A stretch of DNA of 46,949 bases from Caryophanon tenue (GCF_001700315.1 NZ_MASJ01000016.1:1-46949), one strand, 5' to 3'. Positions 1-8,010 are shown, numbered from the stretch's first letter. Notes: generated by a model not told the origin, from the sequence alone. Program-made: numbers and translations.

Positions 1-121
1 CAGAAAAACATTGCTTTTCCTGCTGAAGTCGCCGCTTGTGTCGGAACGCACCAGCACATTTTTATCATCTCAATACACTCATTTTCATCAGAAATAGAGT
101 TCTGTCCCAGCCACTTTTCAC
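1..121 (+). repeat. Dispersed structured element, copy A (left part outside window)
   Basis: Positions 1-60 closely match 10982-11040 of copy B (the stretch from the CCTGC inner stem arm through GCACC to AGCACATTTT). Positions 65-121 match the reverse complement of 17249-17305 in copy C, ending in a shared CCAG[C/T]CACTTTTCA. The element stops seven bases before the stop codon of the minus-strand gene at 128. The terminator hairpin and left half seen in other copies would lie before base 1. Confidence 0.75.
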
Positions 122-127
122 GTGCGT

Positions 128-400
128 TTAGTTTTCGGTCGTATTTCGTCGCATAAAAATCGCGATAAAAAACGGGACTAACACAATTAGTGCTGCGCCT
201 AATCGGAATTGCATATCTGTTAATGGTACGAGGAAGCGAAGTGCCCATAAAATCGTTAATCCTGCTGAAATCAACAGCTCAAGTGACACATTCATTTGTT
301 TGCGAAGTGTTAATAAATAGAAAAATGCAATGGGCGGCACAAGAATAATGAGCACCAATAAAAATGATTCGCTGCGATACCAAGGTTTTTGTTCATCCAT
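128..400 (-). CDS. Small hypothetical membrane protein
   Basis: A 90-residue protein with three predicted hydrophobic segments (about residues 13-31, 41-60 and 66-83) separated by short charged loops, and a basic C-terminus (MRRNTTEN). Its ATG follows a GGAGGG ribosome-binding site. I do not recognise a family. It lies 34 bp downstream of chrA on the same strand, so it is probably cotranscribed with it. No catalytic motif is visible, so any function would be a guess. Confidence 0.7.
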   Translation of the reverse strand: MDEQKPWYRSESFLLVLIILVPPIAFFYLLTLRKQMNVSLELLISAGLTILWALRFLVPLTDMQFRLGAALIVLVPFFIAIFMRRNTTEN

Positions 401-434
401 TTTTGTCCCTCCTTTACATATGAGTGTAACAAAT

Positions 435-1586
435 TTAGTAAATGGCTACACCAATAACGACTCCGAGAAGGACAAGTAGGAGCGGTGATACTTTTTTGGT
501 GAACAGTAATGTCACAAGTAATAACGCAATTAGCGCATCAACAGCACTTGTAACCGTTGATGAAACAATGGGTGAAAGAAAGGCAGCAACTAAAATACCG
601 ATAACCGCCGCGTTTAATGCACTCATCGCACGACGTATGCCCGTATGTTGTCCCATACGTAGCCAAAATGGATATACACCGATAATGAGTAAAAATGCCG
701 GCAAGAAAATCGCAACGGTCGCAATAAGCGCACCTGGCACTCCATCTAACACCATGCCGATATATGTCGCAAATGTAAACAGCGGTCCCGGAATGGCTTG
801 AGCGATACTATAGCCTGCTAGAAAGGCATCGGTTGACATCAGACCGGTTTGAACAAATTGTGCCTCAAGAAGTGGTAACACAACATGCCCACCACCAAAA
901 ACGAGCGCACCGGCTGTATACATGCTCGTAAATAACGAGAGTGTGTCGTTTGAGAGCATACTTGTTGCAAGCGGTAAGCCAAATAAGAGCAGAAAAAAGA
1001 CAGAGAGCGCGATTCCCCCGCTTTTTACGGAACCGACGACTGTCACGGATGCTTTACTTGCAGTTGCTGGAAAGAAAAAATAACCGATAAGCGCGACACC
1101 AAGAAAGATAAAAATCATCGCATACGGTGTTTTGAGTAACAGTGACAATACCGCAACAATGACCATCAAGCCAATATGTTGCGACGAGACGAGCAATTTA
1201 CTACTCATATCCCAAATAACGTGTGCAACAATCGCGACGGCTACAAGTTTTAAACCTTGTAGCCACGATAAGTCGAGTGTCGTCATTTGTAAAAATGCCG
1301 CGAATAATAACATGATAACAATAGAAGGAAGCGTAAAGCCGATAAAGGCAAGTATACTACCGATAATCCCCCGCAGTTTGTAGCCAATTCCTATGCCAAC
1401 TTGACTTGAGGCAGGGCCGGGTAAAAACTGGCTCAGTGCGACTAAATCTGCATATTCTTCAGCGCGTAACCATTTTTTATCGGTTACATATGTTTGTTGG
1501 AAATAGGCTAAATGTGCTGTCGGGCCACCGAATGACGTACAGCCTAAGCGCAGCGCAATGAAGAAAATTTGAATGAGCGAAACTTG
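435..1586 (-). CDS. chrA: Chromate transporter, CHR family (fused two-domain form)
   Basis: A roughly 383-residue polytopic membrane protein made of two homologous CHR halves. Each half carries the family motif: FGGPTAHLAYF with SQFLPGPASSQ in the N-terminal half, and FGGGHVVLPLLEAQF with AQAIPGPLFTFATYIG in the C-terminal half. The family exports chromate or takes part in sulfate-like anion transport. I start at the GTG at 1586, nine bases after AAAAAGGTG; a GTG at 1601 would sit directly on that Shine-Dalgarno sequence. Many Bacillus species split this protein into two short genes, whereas here it is one chain. The small membrane gene follows. Substrate is inferred from family only. Confidence 0.88.
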   Translation of the reverse strand, partial: QVSLIQIFFIALRLGCTSFGGPTAHLAYFQQTYVTDKKWLRAEEYADLVALSQFLPGPASSQVGIGIGYKLRGIIGSILAFIGFTLPSIVIMLLFAAFLQMTTLDLSWLQGLKLVAVAIVAHVIWDMSSKLLVSSQHIGLMVIVAVLSLLLKTPYAMIFIFLGVALIGYFFFPATASKASVTVVGSVKSGGIALSVFFLLLFGLPLATSMLSNDTLSLFTSMYTAGALVFGGGHVVLPLLEAQFVQTGLMSTDAFLAGYSIAQAIPGPLFTFATYIGMVLDGVPGALIATVAIFLPAFLLIIGVYPFWLRMGQHTGIRRAMSALNAAVIGILVAAFLSPIVSSTVTSAVDALIALLLVTLLFTKKVSPLLLVLLGVVIGVAIY

Positions 1587-1606
1587 CACAAAAATCGACA
1601 CCTTTT

Positions 1607-1625
1607 TACTATATTTTTCTTAGTA
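1607..1625. promoter_or_regulatory. Inverted repeat upstream of chrA (possible operator)
   Basis: TACTA and TAGTA arms flank nine AT-rich bases just upstream of the chrA ribosome-binding site. The position suits an operator, but I cannot name a regulator, and in AT-rich DNA such a short repeat could arise by chance. Confidence 0.25.
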
Positions 1626-1760
1626 TGTATGGATTTTTGTGCAGCGTAAAGGCCTTTTACGAAACGTTTACGAAAACTTATTTCTATGTCCATAAAAGGA
1701 TCGATCTTATTTTACATGGCATACAAATGAGTGGTATCAAAACGCTTTACGACATGAAAT

Positions 1761-1798
1761 AAGCCCTGCTTACAGAGAAATCTCTATAGACAGGACTT
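1761..1798 (-). terminator. Hairpin downstream of the 61-aa gene
   Basis: AAGCCCTG (1761-1768) pairs with CAGGACTT (1791-1798) with one mismatch, and an inner AGAGA/TCTCT pair extends the stem. It lies just beyond the stop at 1818. The T-tract is weak, so termination may be partial. Confidence 0.45.
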
Positions 1799-1817
1799 GA
1801 TAAATGACGTATGTACA

Positions 1818-2003
1818 TTACACTGCTTCAATATCGTAAATTACAATACTAGCACTATTGAGTAAACTAATGGTTTTCACTTGGTCTTGCGGGTCAATAT
1901 GTATTTCTACACAATTCCCTGCGTTTCGAGCTTGGATATTGGCTTGCTGTAAAACACTTAGTGCTTGTGTAATGTTCGTTACATAAATTCTAAATGACTG
2001 CAT
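1818..2003 (-). CDS. 61-aa protein, resembles a detached ABC-ATPase C-terminal domain
   Basis: The ATG follows a very strong GAGGAGGAGA ribosome-binding site, which supports a real gene. The chain reads as beta-alpha-beta-beta-alpha-beta (FRIYVTN, ALSVLQQA, CVEIHID, KTISLLNSA, IVIYDIEAV). The pattern recalls the small C-terminal domain (DUF4162-like) on drug-type ABC ATPases, where sequences often end with an I-x-I-Y-(D/E) strand. No ABC gene adjoins it and nothing suggests truncation, since it has its own start and likely terminator. The family match is a judgement from pattern and is weak. Confidence 0.55.
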   Translation of the reverse strand: MQSFRIYVTNITQALSVLQQANIQARNAGNCVEIHIDPQDQVKTISLLNSASIVIYDIEAV

Positions 2004-2042
2004 AGTTGTCTCCTCCTCTACGCTATAAGTGTACCACGAACA

Positions 2043-2079
2043 AAAAACGAGAAACAGCGATTTGCCGTTTCTCGTTTTT
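2043..2079. terminator. Bidirectional terminator
   Basis: Perfect 13-bp stem (2043-2055 with 2067-2079) flanked by A and T runs, immediately after the stop of the gene ending at 2081. Confidence 0.85.
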
Positions 2080-2080
2080 G

Positions 2081-2695
2081 TTATTGTAATGAACCAGATG
2101 CTAAGTACGGGAAGAAGCCATCTAAAAACTTCTCGGTTGCTGGCATAAAGTACGAACCGTAATGGAAATCAGGGTCAAGTGTTGTGACAATCCATGTACC
2201 ATTTGTGCTCGTCGTATCGATATACATTAATGAGCCGCCGTCTTTCATATCAATTAGTGATGTTTGACCAGCTGTTAATTGGAATACACCGTGTTGGTGC
2301 CATGTACAAGCTTGCTCCGTTAAGAAGCCATCGCGGAACATTGGATGTTCTGGTGCAACCATACGTAAACCTGAATCTGCATTTGGCTCTAACCACCACC
2401 AGAAGTTTGTTTCGCGTAATTCCCAGTTTTGATGGGGAATCCATTCTTCGGGCTGTGGACCGAATGCAACAACGATACCACCACGATCAGCGAAGCGATG
2501 AATCGCAGGCACAATCGCTTTGAACGTTGCTAAATGTAGCTGAGATGGCACGATTAATACGTCCATACCGTCCAACATGCTTTCTTCAAATTGAGGCATA
2601 TAAATTAACGACGCAATATATTGTGCGAATTTCGGCTCGTTAAATGTACGGTAATGTGGCGCATGGCCGCTATATAAAACTGCAATCTTTCTCAT
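2081..2695 (-). CDS. Glutamine-amidotransferase-like protein, member 2 of a tandem pair
   Basis: A 204-residue soluble protein. The N-terminus (KIAVLYSGH), a second strand (MDVLIVPS) and GGIVVAFGP, followed later by EHPMFRDGF, suggest the Rossmann-like class-I glutamine-amidotransferase/ThuA fold, where G-H-P-x-F is common. The position where a catalytic Cys would follow the third strand is occupied by F-G, so glutaminase activity is unlikely. TTSTNGT (161-167) is shared with the upstream protein (163-169), so the two are probably old paralogues. The start overlaps the upstream stop by one base (TAATG), implying translational coupling. No function is known to me; shared Fur control with the divergent ABC transporter suggests a role in iron or siderophore metabolism. 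Confidence 0.6.
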   Translation of the reverse strand: MRKIAVLYSGHAPHYRTFNEPKFAQYIASLIYMPQFEESMLDGMDVLIVPSQLHLATFKAIVPAIHRFADRGGIVVAFGPQPEEWIPHQNWELRETNFWWWLEPNADSGLRMVAPEHPMFRDGFLTEQACTWHQHGVFQLTAGQTSLIDMKDGGSLMYIDTTSTNGTWIVTTLDPDFHYGSYFMPATEKFLDGFFPYLASGSLQ

Positions 2696-3321
2696 TAGTT
2701 GTTCTCCTTTTGTAGCTCACGTTTTAACCATTCCAGCATTTGTGGGGCAATGCGTTTTGATGTGTTGTCGCCTGTTACGAATGATAAAATATCACGCGCG
2801 GCATGAATAAACATTGTACCGTTTGTTGATGTGCGGTCTACATATGTAACCGGTGTCCCATCTGTAAAGCGTACATGTACTTCTACATCATGGTAGACAG
2901 GTTGGAAACCACGTGCAAAGAAACCAGCAACGCCTTTACGTGATACTAGCTCTGCTGCATCAACGCCTTCAAAAATGGCACTATCTTCTGAAAGAACAAC
3001 ATCATAGTCACTAAATTTACGAATTTCTTTTGGCGTAAATAAGTGAACGTTTGGAAGCCATGGACGGAAAATATGTGTACAGCTGACAACAATATTTCCT
3101 GCATCTAAAAATGCCGCGATTTTTTCGCGTTGTGTATATAAGTATTCTTGGTCGATGAAATCTGTAACATATAACACGTTATAGTTAGAAATATCCGCAT
3201 CACCAAATGCGTATTGGTCCATTACAGATACGTGCTTTGTTTCACGGTTATCTGCTGACATTGCACGACCGTCGCGACCAAAGGCATGCCCTGGATCTAA
3301 TTTTAAAATATTTAATGTCAT
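2695..3321 (-). CDS. Glutamine-amidotransferase-like protein, member 1 of a tandem pair
   Basis: A 208-residue soluble protein. YNVLYVTDFID and GNIVVSCTHIF look like successive strands of a GATase1/ThuA-type fold, with Cys81 at the nucleophile-elbow position that its partner lacks. SAIFEGVD matches the H-P-x-F-x-G-V region loosely, and RTSTNGT (163-169) is the motif shared with the next gene. An ACAGGAG site precedes the ATG. It is the first gene of a two-gene operon transcribed away from the ABC transporter, from a promoter whose spacer holds a Fur box. Complementary residue loss in the two paralogues would suit a heterodimer, but that is inference. Confidence 0.6.
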   Translation of the reverse strand: MTLNILKLDPGHAFGRDGRAMSADNRETKHVSVMDQYAFGDADISNYNVLYVTDFIDQEYLYTQREKIAAFLDAGNIVVSCTHIFRPWLPNVHLFTPKEIRKFSDYDVVLSEDSAIFEGVDAAELVSRKGVAGFFARGFQPVYHDVEVHVRFTDGTPVTYVDRTSTNGTMFIHAARDILSFVTGDNTSKRIAPQMLEWLKRELQKENN

Positions 3322-3418
3322 GAAAAAGCTCCTGTTCTACATTTTTGAATAACGCTCTTTATGAATTTTGGCAAAAAGACAAATAATTCATAATTCATAG
3401 AAAAGTTATTCTATTGTT

Positions 3419-3454
3419 TTTATATTGACAATGAAAATCATTTTCAATTATACT
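3419..3454. promoter_or_regulatory. Overlapping divergent promoters with a shared Fur box
   Basis: Plus strand: TTGACA (3425-3430), 18-bp spacer, TATACT (3449-3454). Minus strand: TTGAAA (3447 to 3442), 17-bp spacer, TATAAA (3424 to 3419). A perfect 15-bp palindrome, TGAAAATCATTTTCA (3432-3446), of the Bacillus 7-1-7 Fur type sits in both spacers, so one repressor should silence both operons when iron is plentiful. Confidence 0.85.
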
Positions 3455-3548
3455 GTGTTTTGTGATAAAAACAAGCGATAAATATGATTTTTTTAAAGCT
3501 TTCATAAAAAAATTATTAATAGAGAATAGATAGAGGAGTTTGTGGGAA

Positions 3549-4688
3549 ATGAACAAAAAATGGATGGCTACCCTTGCATTTAGTGCATTATTATTAGCTG
3601 CATGTGGTAACAATGAAGAAGCAACGACAGCAAATGAAGAAGCAACAGCAGATGTTGCACAAACAGCAGAAGAACGTTTAATTACGGACCAATTAGGACG
3701 TGAGGTAGCGGTTACAGAAACAGACCGTATTGTAACGGGTGGGCTTTTACCATATCCATCGGCTTGGTATTTCGCGACAGGCTCAGGTGAAGAAATTGTC
3801 GGCATGCATCCAAATTCATATAGCGCAACAGAAAACTCGATTTTGGCGAAATTGGCGCCAGAAATGTTAGATGCTTCAACAGCGTTTGTGAAAAACGGTG
3901 AGATGAACATTGAGGAGTTAATGAATATTAACCCGGATATTTATTTTGAATTATCAACAGATGAAAAAACAATCGAACAAGCAGAAAAAGCGGGCATCCC
4001 AACGATGGGTGTTAAAACATTTGACCAATCGGATGCAGAACCGTTAGCAACGTATACAAGTTGGTTAGAATTAACATCAGAAATTACAGGTAAAGCAGAA
4101 CGTAAAGATATGTTCATTGAAGAAGGCGATGCAGCACAAGCGATTATTGATGAAAAGCTAGCGACAGTAGATGCAGCAGATAAGCCAAAAATTTTATTCT
4201 TATACGGAGCGTCAGCGGATGCCTTAACGGTAACAGGCGCGAACTTCTTCGGTGAGCAATGGATTAAAGCAACAGGTGGTATTGATGTTGCAGCAGAAGC
4301 GGGCGTAACAGGTCGTAAAGATGTCAATATGGAGCAAATTTACGAATGGAATCCAGACATTATTTACATTACAAACTTTACACCAGCACAGCCAGAAGAT
4401 CTTTATACAAATGGTATTGGTTCATTTGACTGGAGTACTTTAGACGCTGTGAAAAATAAGCAAGTGCATAAAGTGCCACTAGGGATTTATCGTTGGTATC
4501 CACCAAGTGGAGATGCACCACTTATGTTAAAATGGATGGCACAAAAAAACTATCCAGCGCTATTTGACTACGATATGAACGAAGAAATTAAAGCATATTA
4601 CACGAAGTTTTATGACTACAACTTGACAGATGAAGAAGTGGACAGTATTTTACACCCAGTTTCTGAAGCTGCTAAAGTAACGAAATAA
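3549..4688 (+). CDS. ABC transporter substrate-binding lipoprotein, FecB/TroA-like (iron-regulated)
   Basis: A signal peptide ends in the lipobox LLLAAC, with lipidated Cys19. The mature protein has a two-lobe TroA/FecB layout: DQLGREVAVTETDRIV at the N-terminus, NPDIYFE, then NPDIIYITN and a C-terminal lobe containing GIYRWYPPSGDAPL. That W-x-P-P-S-G signature recalls the MolA-like subgroup (Haemophilus HI1472), so molybdate or another ligand is possible. The Fur box argues for iron chelates. I start at the ATG at 3549, ten bases after GGAG; the in-frame TTG at 3540 lies on the ribosome-binding site. Permease and ATPase genes follow in the same operon. Confidence 0.85.
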   Translation: MNKKWMATLAFSALLLAACGNNEEATTANEEATADVAQTAEERLITDQLGREVAVTETDRIVTGGLLPYPSAWYFATGSGEEIVGMHPNSYSATENSILAKLAPEMLDASTAFVKNGEMNIEELMNINPDIYFELSTDEKTIEQAEKAGIPTMGVKTFDQSDAEPLATYTSWLELTSEITGKAERKDMFIEEGDAAQAIIDEKLATVDAADKPKILFLYGASADALTVTGANFFGEQWIKATGGIDVAAEAGVTGRKDVNMEQIYEWNPDIIYITNFTPAQPEDLYTNGIGSFDWSTLDAVKNKQVHKVPLGIYRWYPPSGDAPLMLKWMAQKNYPALFDYDMNEEIKAYYTKFYDYNLTDEEVDSILHPVSEAAKVTK

Positions 4689-4699
4689 GGTGTCGTGAC

Positions 4700-5701
4700 A
4701 TGAAGCTGTGGACAAAAATCACGTTATTTTTGTTACCAATTGTCATCGCGTTAGTATCGATTGGCATTGGACGTTTTTCAGTCGACTTTACAACGACTGT
4801 ACAAATTTTGTTATCACAAGTATTCCCGATTGAACAAACATGGACAGAGATGGAAGAAACTGTTGTCATGCAAATTCGCTTACCGCGTATTATTTTAGCG
4901 ATTTTAATCGGTGCCGGTTTATCGATTGCGGGTGCATCATTCCAAGGCATGTTTGCGAACCCGCTTGTTAGTGCCGATATTTTAGGGGTTGCATCAGGGG
5001 CTGCCTTTGGTGCATCACTCGGTATTTTATTAATCGGTAACGGTATTGCTGCACAAGGTTTAGCGTTAGTATTCGGTTTGTTGGCCATCGTCTTTACAAA
5101 CATCATTGGTGGCGTTGGGAAGAAAATGCCCGTCTTTATGCTTGTTTTAGCAGGGATTGTGACAACAGCATTATTTGAAGCGCTCATTTCACTGATTAAA
5201 TTTGTGGCAGACCCTGAAGAAAAGCTACCGGCGATTACGTATTGGTTAATGGGTAGTTTAGGAACGGCGTCGTATCAAGATTTATGGCTAGCAGGGCCGT
5301 TAATTGTTATCGGTGGTGGTATTTTATTAGCCGTACGTTGGCGTATTAACTTACTGACATTACCAGAAGACGAAGCACGTTCACTTGGGATTTCAGTTGG
5401 AAAATTAAAGTGGGTCGTTATTTTCGCAGCAACACTTGTAACAGCTGCTTCTGTAGCAGTTGCAGGGATTGTTGGCTGGGTCGGTTTAATTATTCCGCAC
5501 GTAGCACGTATGCTCGTTGGCAATAATAATGAACGTGTATTACCGGTGTCAGTGGCACTTGGTGGCGCATATTTACTGATTATTGATACAGTGGCGCGTT
5601 CAGTGACAGCGACAGAAATTCCGTTATCGATTTTAACAGCGATTATTGGCGCACCATTCTTTGCGATTTTATTACGTAAAACAGGAGGCGGTTGGTCATG
5701 A
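4700..5701 (+). CDS. ABC transporter permease, FecCD family
   Basis: A 333-residue membrane protein with about ten hydrophobic segments and the FecCD hallmarks: RLPRIILAILIGAGLSIAGASFQG near the N-terminus, NPLVSADILGVASGAAFGA, and the cytoplasmic coupling motif DEARSLGI with IVGWVGLIIPHVARM near the C-terminus. It starts 11 bp after the lipoprotein stop, and its stop overlaps the ATPase start (ATGA). There is only one permease gene, so it should act as a homodimer. Confidence 0.93.
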   Translation: MKLWTKITLFLLPIVIALVSIGIGRFSVDFTTTVQILLSQVFPIEQTWTEMEETVVMQIRLPRIILAILIGAGLSIAGASFQGMFANPLVSADILGVASGAAFGASLGILLIGNGIAAQGLALVFGLLAIVFTNIIGGVGKKMPVFMLVLAGIVTTALFEALISLIKFVADPEEKLPAITYWLMGSLGTASYQDLWLAGPLIVIGGGILLAVRWRINLLTLPEDEARSLGISVGKLKWVVIFAATLVTAASVAVAGIVGWVGLIIPHVARMLVGNNNERVLPVSVALGGAYLLIIDTVARSVTATEIPLSILTAIIGAPFFAILLRKTGGGWS

Positions 5702-6552
5702 AAATTGAAGTGCATGATGGTAATTTCTTTTATGCAAAGAAAAAACGTGACGTTGCGCCGTTTATTTACGGAACAGACATTAATTTTACGTTAGAACCTG
5801 GTCATATTATGGCGATTCTCGGTCCAAATGGCGCGGGAAAAACAACGTTATTAAAGTGTATTACAGGCTTACATGATTGGAAAAAAGGCACAACGCTTGT
5901 GGATGGGCAACCGATTAATAAATGGTCGCAAAAAGAGCTATGGAAACATATTGGTTACGTACCTCAAGCACATAAAATGGTATTTGGTTTTTCCATTGAA
6001 GAATTAGTAGTGATGGGGCGCGCGCCGTATATTAGTTCACTGGCACAGCCGAAAAAAGAAGACTACGAAGCGGCACATAAAGCGCTTGAAGAAGTTGGGA
6101 TTTTACATTTGGCGAAAAAGTCATGTAACCATGTTTCGGGCGGTGAATTGCAGTTAGCACTGATTGCACGCACACTTGTGTCGAATCCGAAAGTGCTTAT
6201 TTTAGATGAGCCAGAATCACATTTAGATATTCAAAAGCAAGTCATTATTTTACAAACATTAAAGCGTCTTGCAAAAGAACATAATATTAGTTGTATTATT
6301 AACACGCATTACCCGAACCATGCCTTTTATTTAGCGGACCAAGTACTGATGATTGCGAAAGAGAAAAAGGCAGTATGTGGTACCGTTGCAGAGACGATGA
6401 CAGAATCACGTATGCGTGAATATTTCAACATTGAATTACGTAAAATTTTATACGATCAAGATGATTACGTTTTTGAAACGATGATTCCAACGGAGCTTGC
6501 TACGCAGCGAGAAGCCGTAGAATGTCGCTTTAATGATTTTGATCATGTATAA
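5698..6552 (+). CDS. ABC transporter ATP-binding protein, FecE-like
   Basis: Contains Walker A GPNGAGKTT, Q-loop GYVPQAH, signature VSGGELQLALIARTL, Walker B VLILDEPESHLD and the switch histidine in INTHYPNHA. The signature VSGGE-L-Q-L departs slightly from the usual LSGGQ-R-Q. The ATG at 5698 overlaps the permease stop and lies nine bases after AGGAGG; a TTG at 5692 would be too close. About 40 residues follow the core domain, ending RFNDFDHV. It powers the transporter encoded just upstream and is the last gene before a terminator. Confidence 0.93.
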   Translation: MKIEVHDGNFFYAKKKRDVAPFIYGTDINFTLEPGHIMAILGPNGAGKTTLLKCITGLHDWKKGTTLVDGQPINKWSQKELWKHIGYVPQAHKMVFGFSIEELVVMGRAPYISSLAQPKKEDYEAAHKALEEVGILHLAKKSCNHVSGGELQLALIARTLVSNPKVLILDEPESHLDIQKQVIILQTLKRLAKEHNISCIINTHYPNHAFYLADQVLMIAKEKKAVCGTVAETMTESRMREYFNIELRKILYDQDDYVFETMIPTELATQREAVECRFNDFDHV

Positions 6553-6597
6553 ACTAACACTCTCCTTATTTTTTAAGGGGAGTGTTTTTAGTTTATT
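6551..6597 (+). terminator. Terminator of the Fur-controlled ABC operon
   Basis: A 13-bp stem (6556-6568 with 6574-6586, one T-G wobble) followed by TTTTTAGTTTATTTTT. Confidence 0.85.
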
Positions 6598-6709
6598 TTT
6601 AATTAAAAATCTTAAATTCTACATTATTTAGCTTATTTTGGTAATAATCTGTATAATTATTAATTATGTGACGCTAATATTATGTAAATAAAAGGGTTTG
6701 AGGTATTTT

Positions 6710-7246
6710 ATGTATAAATTAGTAGTGACAAATGATGAAAAAATGTTATTTGATCAACTATATCAACCTTCATTTGAGGAAAAGGGATATGAGTTAGAAG
6801 AATATAATGGAGAGCAATATAGTTATTTAGTTGAAAATAAGTACGGAGAATACGCAGGCACTGTTGAATTTATTGAGTTTAACCAAGAAAAATCTATGCT
6901 AGCCAATCCGCAAATATTTGTTCAATGTGAGTTGCTTGAAGATGCTGTAAGTGTATGGGAAGTTGATAAAGTTAGCGTAAAGGCTGAGGAACGAAAAAAT
7001 AAAACGCTCAATAATATTATGGAAAGCATTTATGAAATTTGTAAAGAAAAGCAAATAGAATATTTGATTGCTGAAATGAATCCCGTTCTTTGTCGAGCAC
7101 TAAAAGTAGAATATAAATTAGATGTTTACCGATTAAGCGGTATTGTGAAGGGGAAATATCCCTATATTCCTGTTATTATTCCAATCAATCAAAAGGTTTT
7201 AGAAGCATACGAAACAAATCGAGCAAAAAAGGAGCGTGTTGTATGA
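6710..7246 (+). CDS. GNAT-like acyltransferase preceding an SMR pair
   Basis: A 178-residue protein with the layout of a GNAT or autoinducer-synthase-type acyltransferase: an N-terminal strand region, then VWEVDKVSVKAEER (the strand and pyrophosphate-loop region), a helix with NNIMESIYEICKEK, IEYLIAEMNPVLCRAL and a hydrophobic C-terminal part. The usual Q/R-x-x-G-x-G/A acetyl-CoA loop is not clear, so the donor may not be acetyl-CoA. The ATG at 6710 follows TGAGGT; an earlier TTG at 6698 overlaps that site. Its stop overlaps the SMR start (ATGA), so it is probably made together with the exporter. A link between acylation and export is inference. Confidence 0.6.
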   Translation: MYKLVVTNDEKMLFDQLYQPSFEEKGYELEEYNGEQYSYLVENKYGEYAGTVEFIEFNQEKSMLANPQIFVQCELLEDAVSVWEVDKVSVKAEERKNKTLNNIMESIYEICKEKQIEYLIAEMNPVLCRALKVEYKLDVYRLSGIVKGKYPYIPVIIPINQKVLEAYETNRAKKERVV

Positions 7247-7563
7247 CACAAGCCATATTTATGTTAATCGCTGCAATTATTTCAGAAGTATTTGGTAGCT
7301 CTATGTTAAAAAAATCAAATGGCTTTCAACATCCTTTGCCGACAATTGGCTTTTTAGTTGGCTATCTTTTAGCCTTTGTAGGGTTAGCATTTTCTTTAAT
7401 GGTGATACCACTTGGTGCAGCATATGCAATTTGGGCAGGGCTAGGTACAGCGTTAACAGCTATTGCAGGTGTACTTTTTTTCCAAGAACGTTTAAGTATA
7501 CAAAAAGTCATCGGTATTATGCTCGTTGTTATCGGTGTAGTTGTATTAAATATAGGAGGATGA
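7243..7563 (+). CDS. Small multidrug resistance (SMR) efflux subunit 1
   Basis: A 106-residue, four-helix SMR protein. The essential membrane Glu lies in helix 1 (IISEVFGSSMLKKS). Helix 3 carries AAYAIWAGLGTALTAI and the C-terminal helix is GIMLVVIGVVVLNIGG. It overlaps the acyltransferase stop and is followed six bases later by a second SMR gene, the arrangement of obligate heteromeric pairs such as EbrAB or YkkCD. Substrate unknown. Confidence 0.92.
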   Translation: MTQAIFMLIAAIISEVFGSSMLKKSNGFQHPLPTIGFLVGYLLAFVGLAFSLMVIPLGAAYAIWAGLGTALTAIAGVLFFQERLSIQKVIGIMLVVIGVVVLNIGG

Positions 7564-7569
7564 CCATGT

Positions 7570-7953
7570 ATGAAAAAAAGTAGCCTCTATATGTTATTAG
7601 TGATTTCCATTGTCACAGAAGTATTTGCTGCTACCATGCTGAAGTTGAGTGCAGGTTTTACAGTATGGTTGCCACTTGTCGGGGTTGCGCTTGGCTATGG
7701 TATCTCTTTTTTTGTATTAGGCATTATTTTGAAATATATGCCTATTAGCGTTGCGTATGCGATTTGGGCGGGTGCTGGCACCGTTTTAACGGCGATTGTT
7801 AGCATCGTCTTATTTGGAGAAGTGTTTACGATTTTAAAAACAATAGGTATTACGCTTATTTTAGGCGGAATTGTTTTACTGAACTTAAGTAGTGAAGACG
7901 ACAGTAGCGTACGCGTAGAAAATACTTCATCGAAATGTAAGGGCAATAGATAA
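7570..7953 (+). CDS. Small multidrug resistance (SMR) efflux subunit 2
   Basis: A 127-residue SMR protein with Glu in helix 1 (VTEVFAATMLKLS) and VAYAIWAGAGTVLTAIV in helix 3. Unlike its partner it has a hydrophilic tail of about 20 residues (SSEDDSSVRVENTSSKCKGNR), typical of the longer subunit in paired SMR pumps. The start at 7570 follows AGGAGG at ten bases; an out-of-frame ATG lies at 7566. The sigma-D-like promoter for the flagellin begins at its stop codon. Confidence 0.92.
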   Translation: MKKSSLYMLLVISIVTEVFAATMLKLSAGFTVWLPLVGVALGYGISFFVLGIILKYMPISVAYAIWAGAGTVLTAIVSIVLFGEVFTILKTIGITLILGGIVLLNLSSEDDSSVRVENTSSKCKGNR

Positions 7954-7976
7954 GAAGTGGTCGAATAGGTCGATAT
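7951..7976 (+). promoter_or_regulatory. Sigma-D-like promoter of the flagellin gene
   Basis: TAAG (7951-7954), 14 bp, then GTCGATAT (7969-7976). The motility sigma-D consensus is TAAA with 14-16 bp before GCCGATAT, so seven of eight -10 positions match. An AAGGAGG ribosome-binding site follows before the ATG at 8011. Confidence 0.6.
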
Positions 7977-8010
7977 AAAACATATTCTAAATCGAAAGGA
8001 GGTTGTCCAG

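Noticed and set aside
3455-3548. Possible cobalamin riboswitch ahead of the FecB-like transporter
   Set aside because: The leader is only about 90 nt with no B12-box; a Fur box and sigma-A promoter explain control.
6600-6709. Possible guanidine (ykkC) riboswitch before the acyltransferase-SMR genes
   Set aside because: The region is plain AT-rich sequence without the conserved ykkC motifs or a terminator/antiterminator.
6710-7246. Acyl-homoserine-lactone synthase
   Set aside because: The invariant Arg/Trp/Asp pattern of LuxI proteins is not visible, and such signals are not expected in this lineage; a general acyltransferase label is safer.
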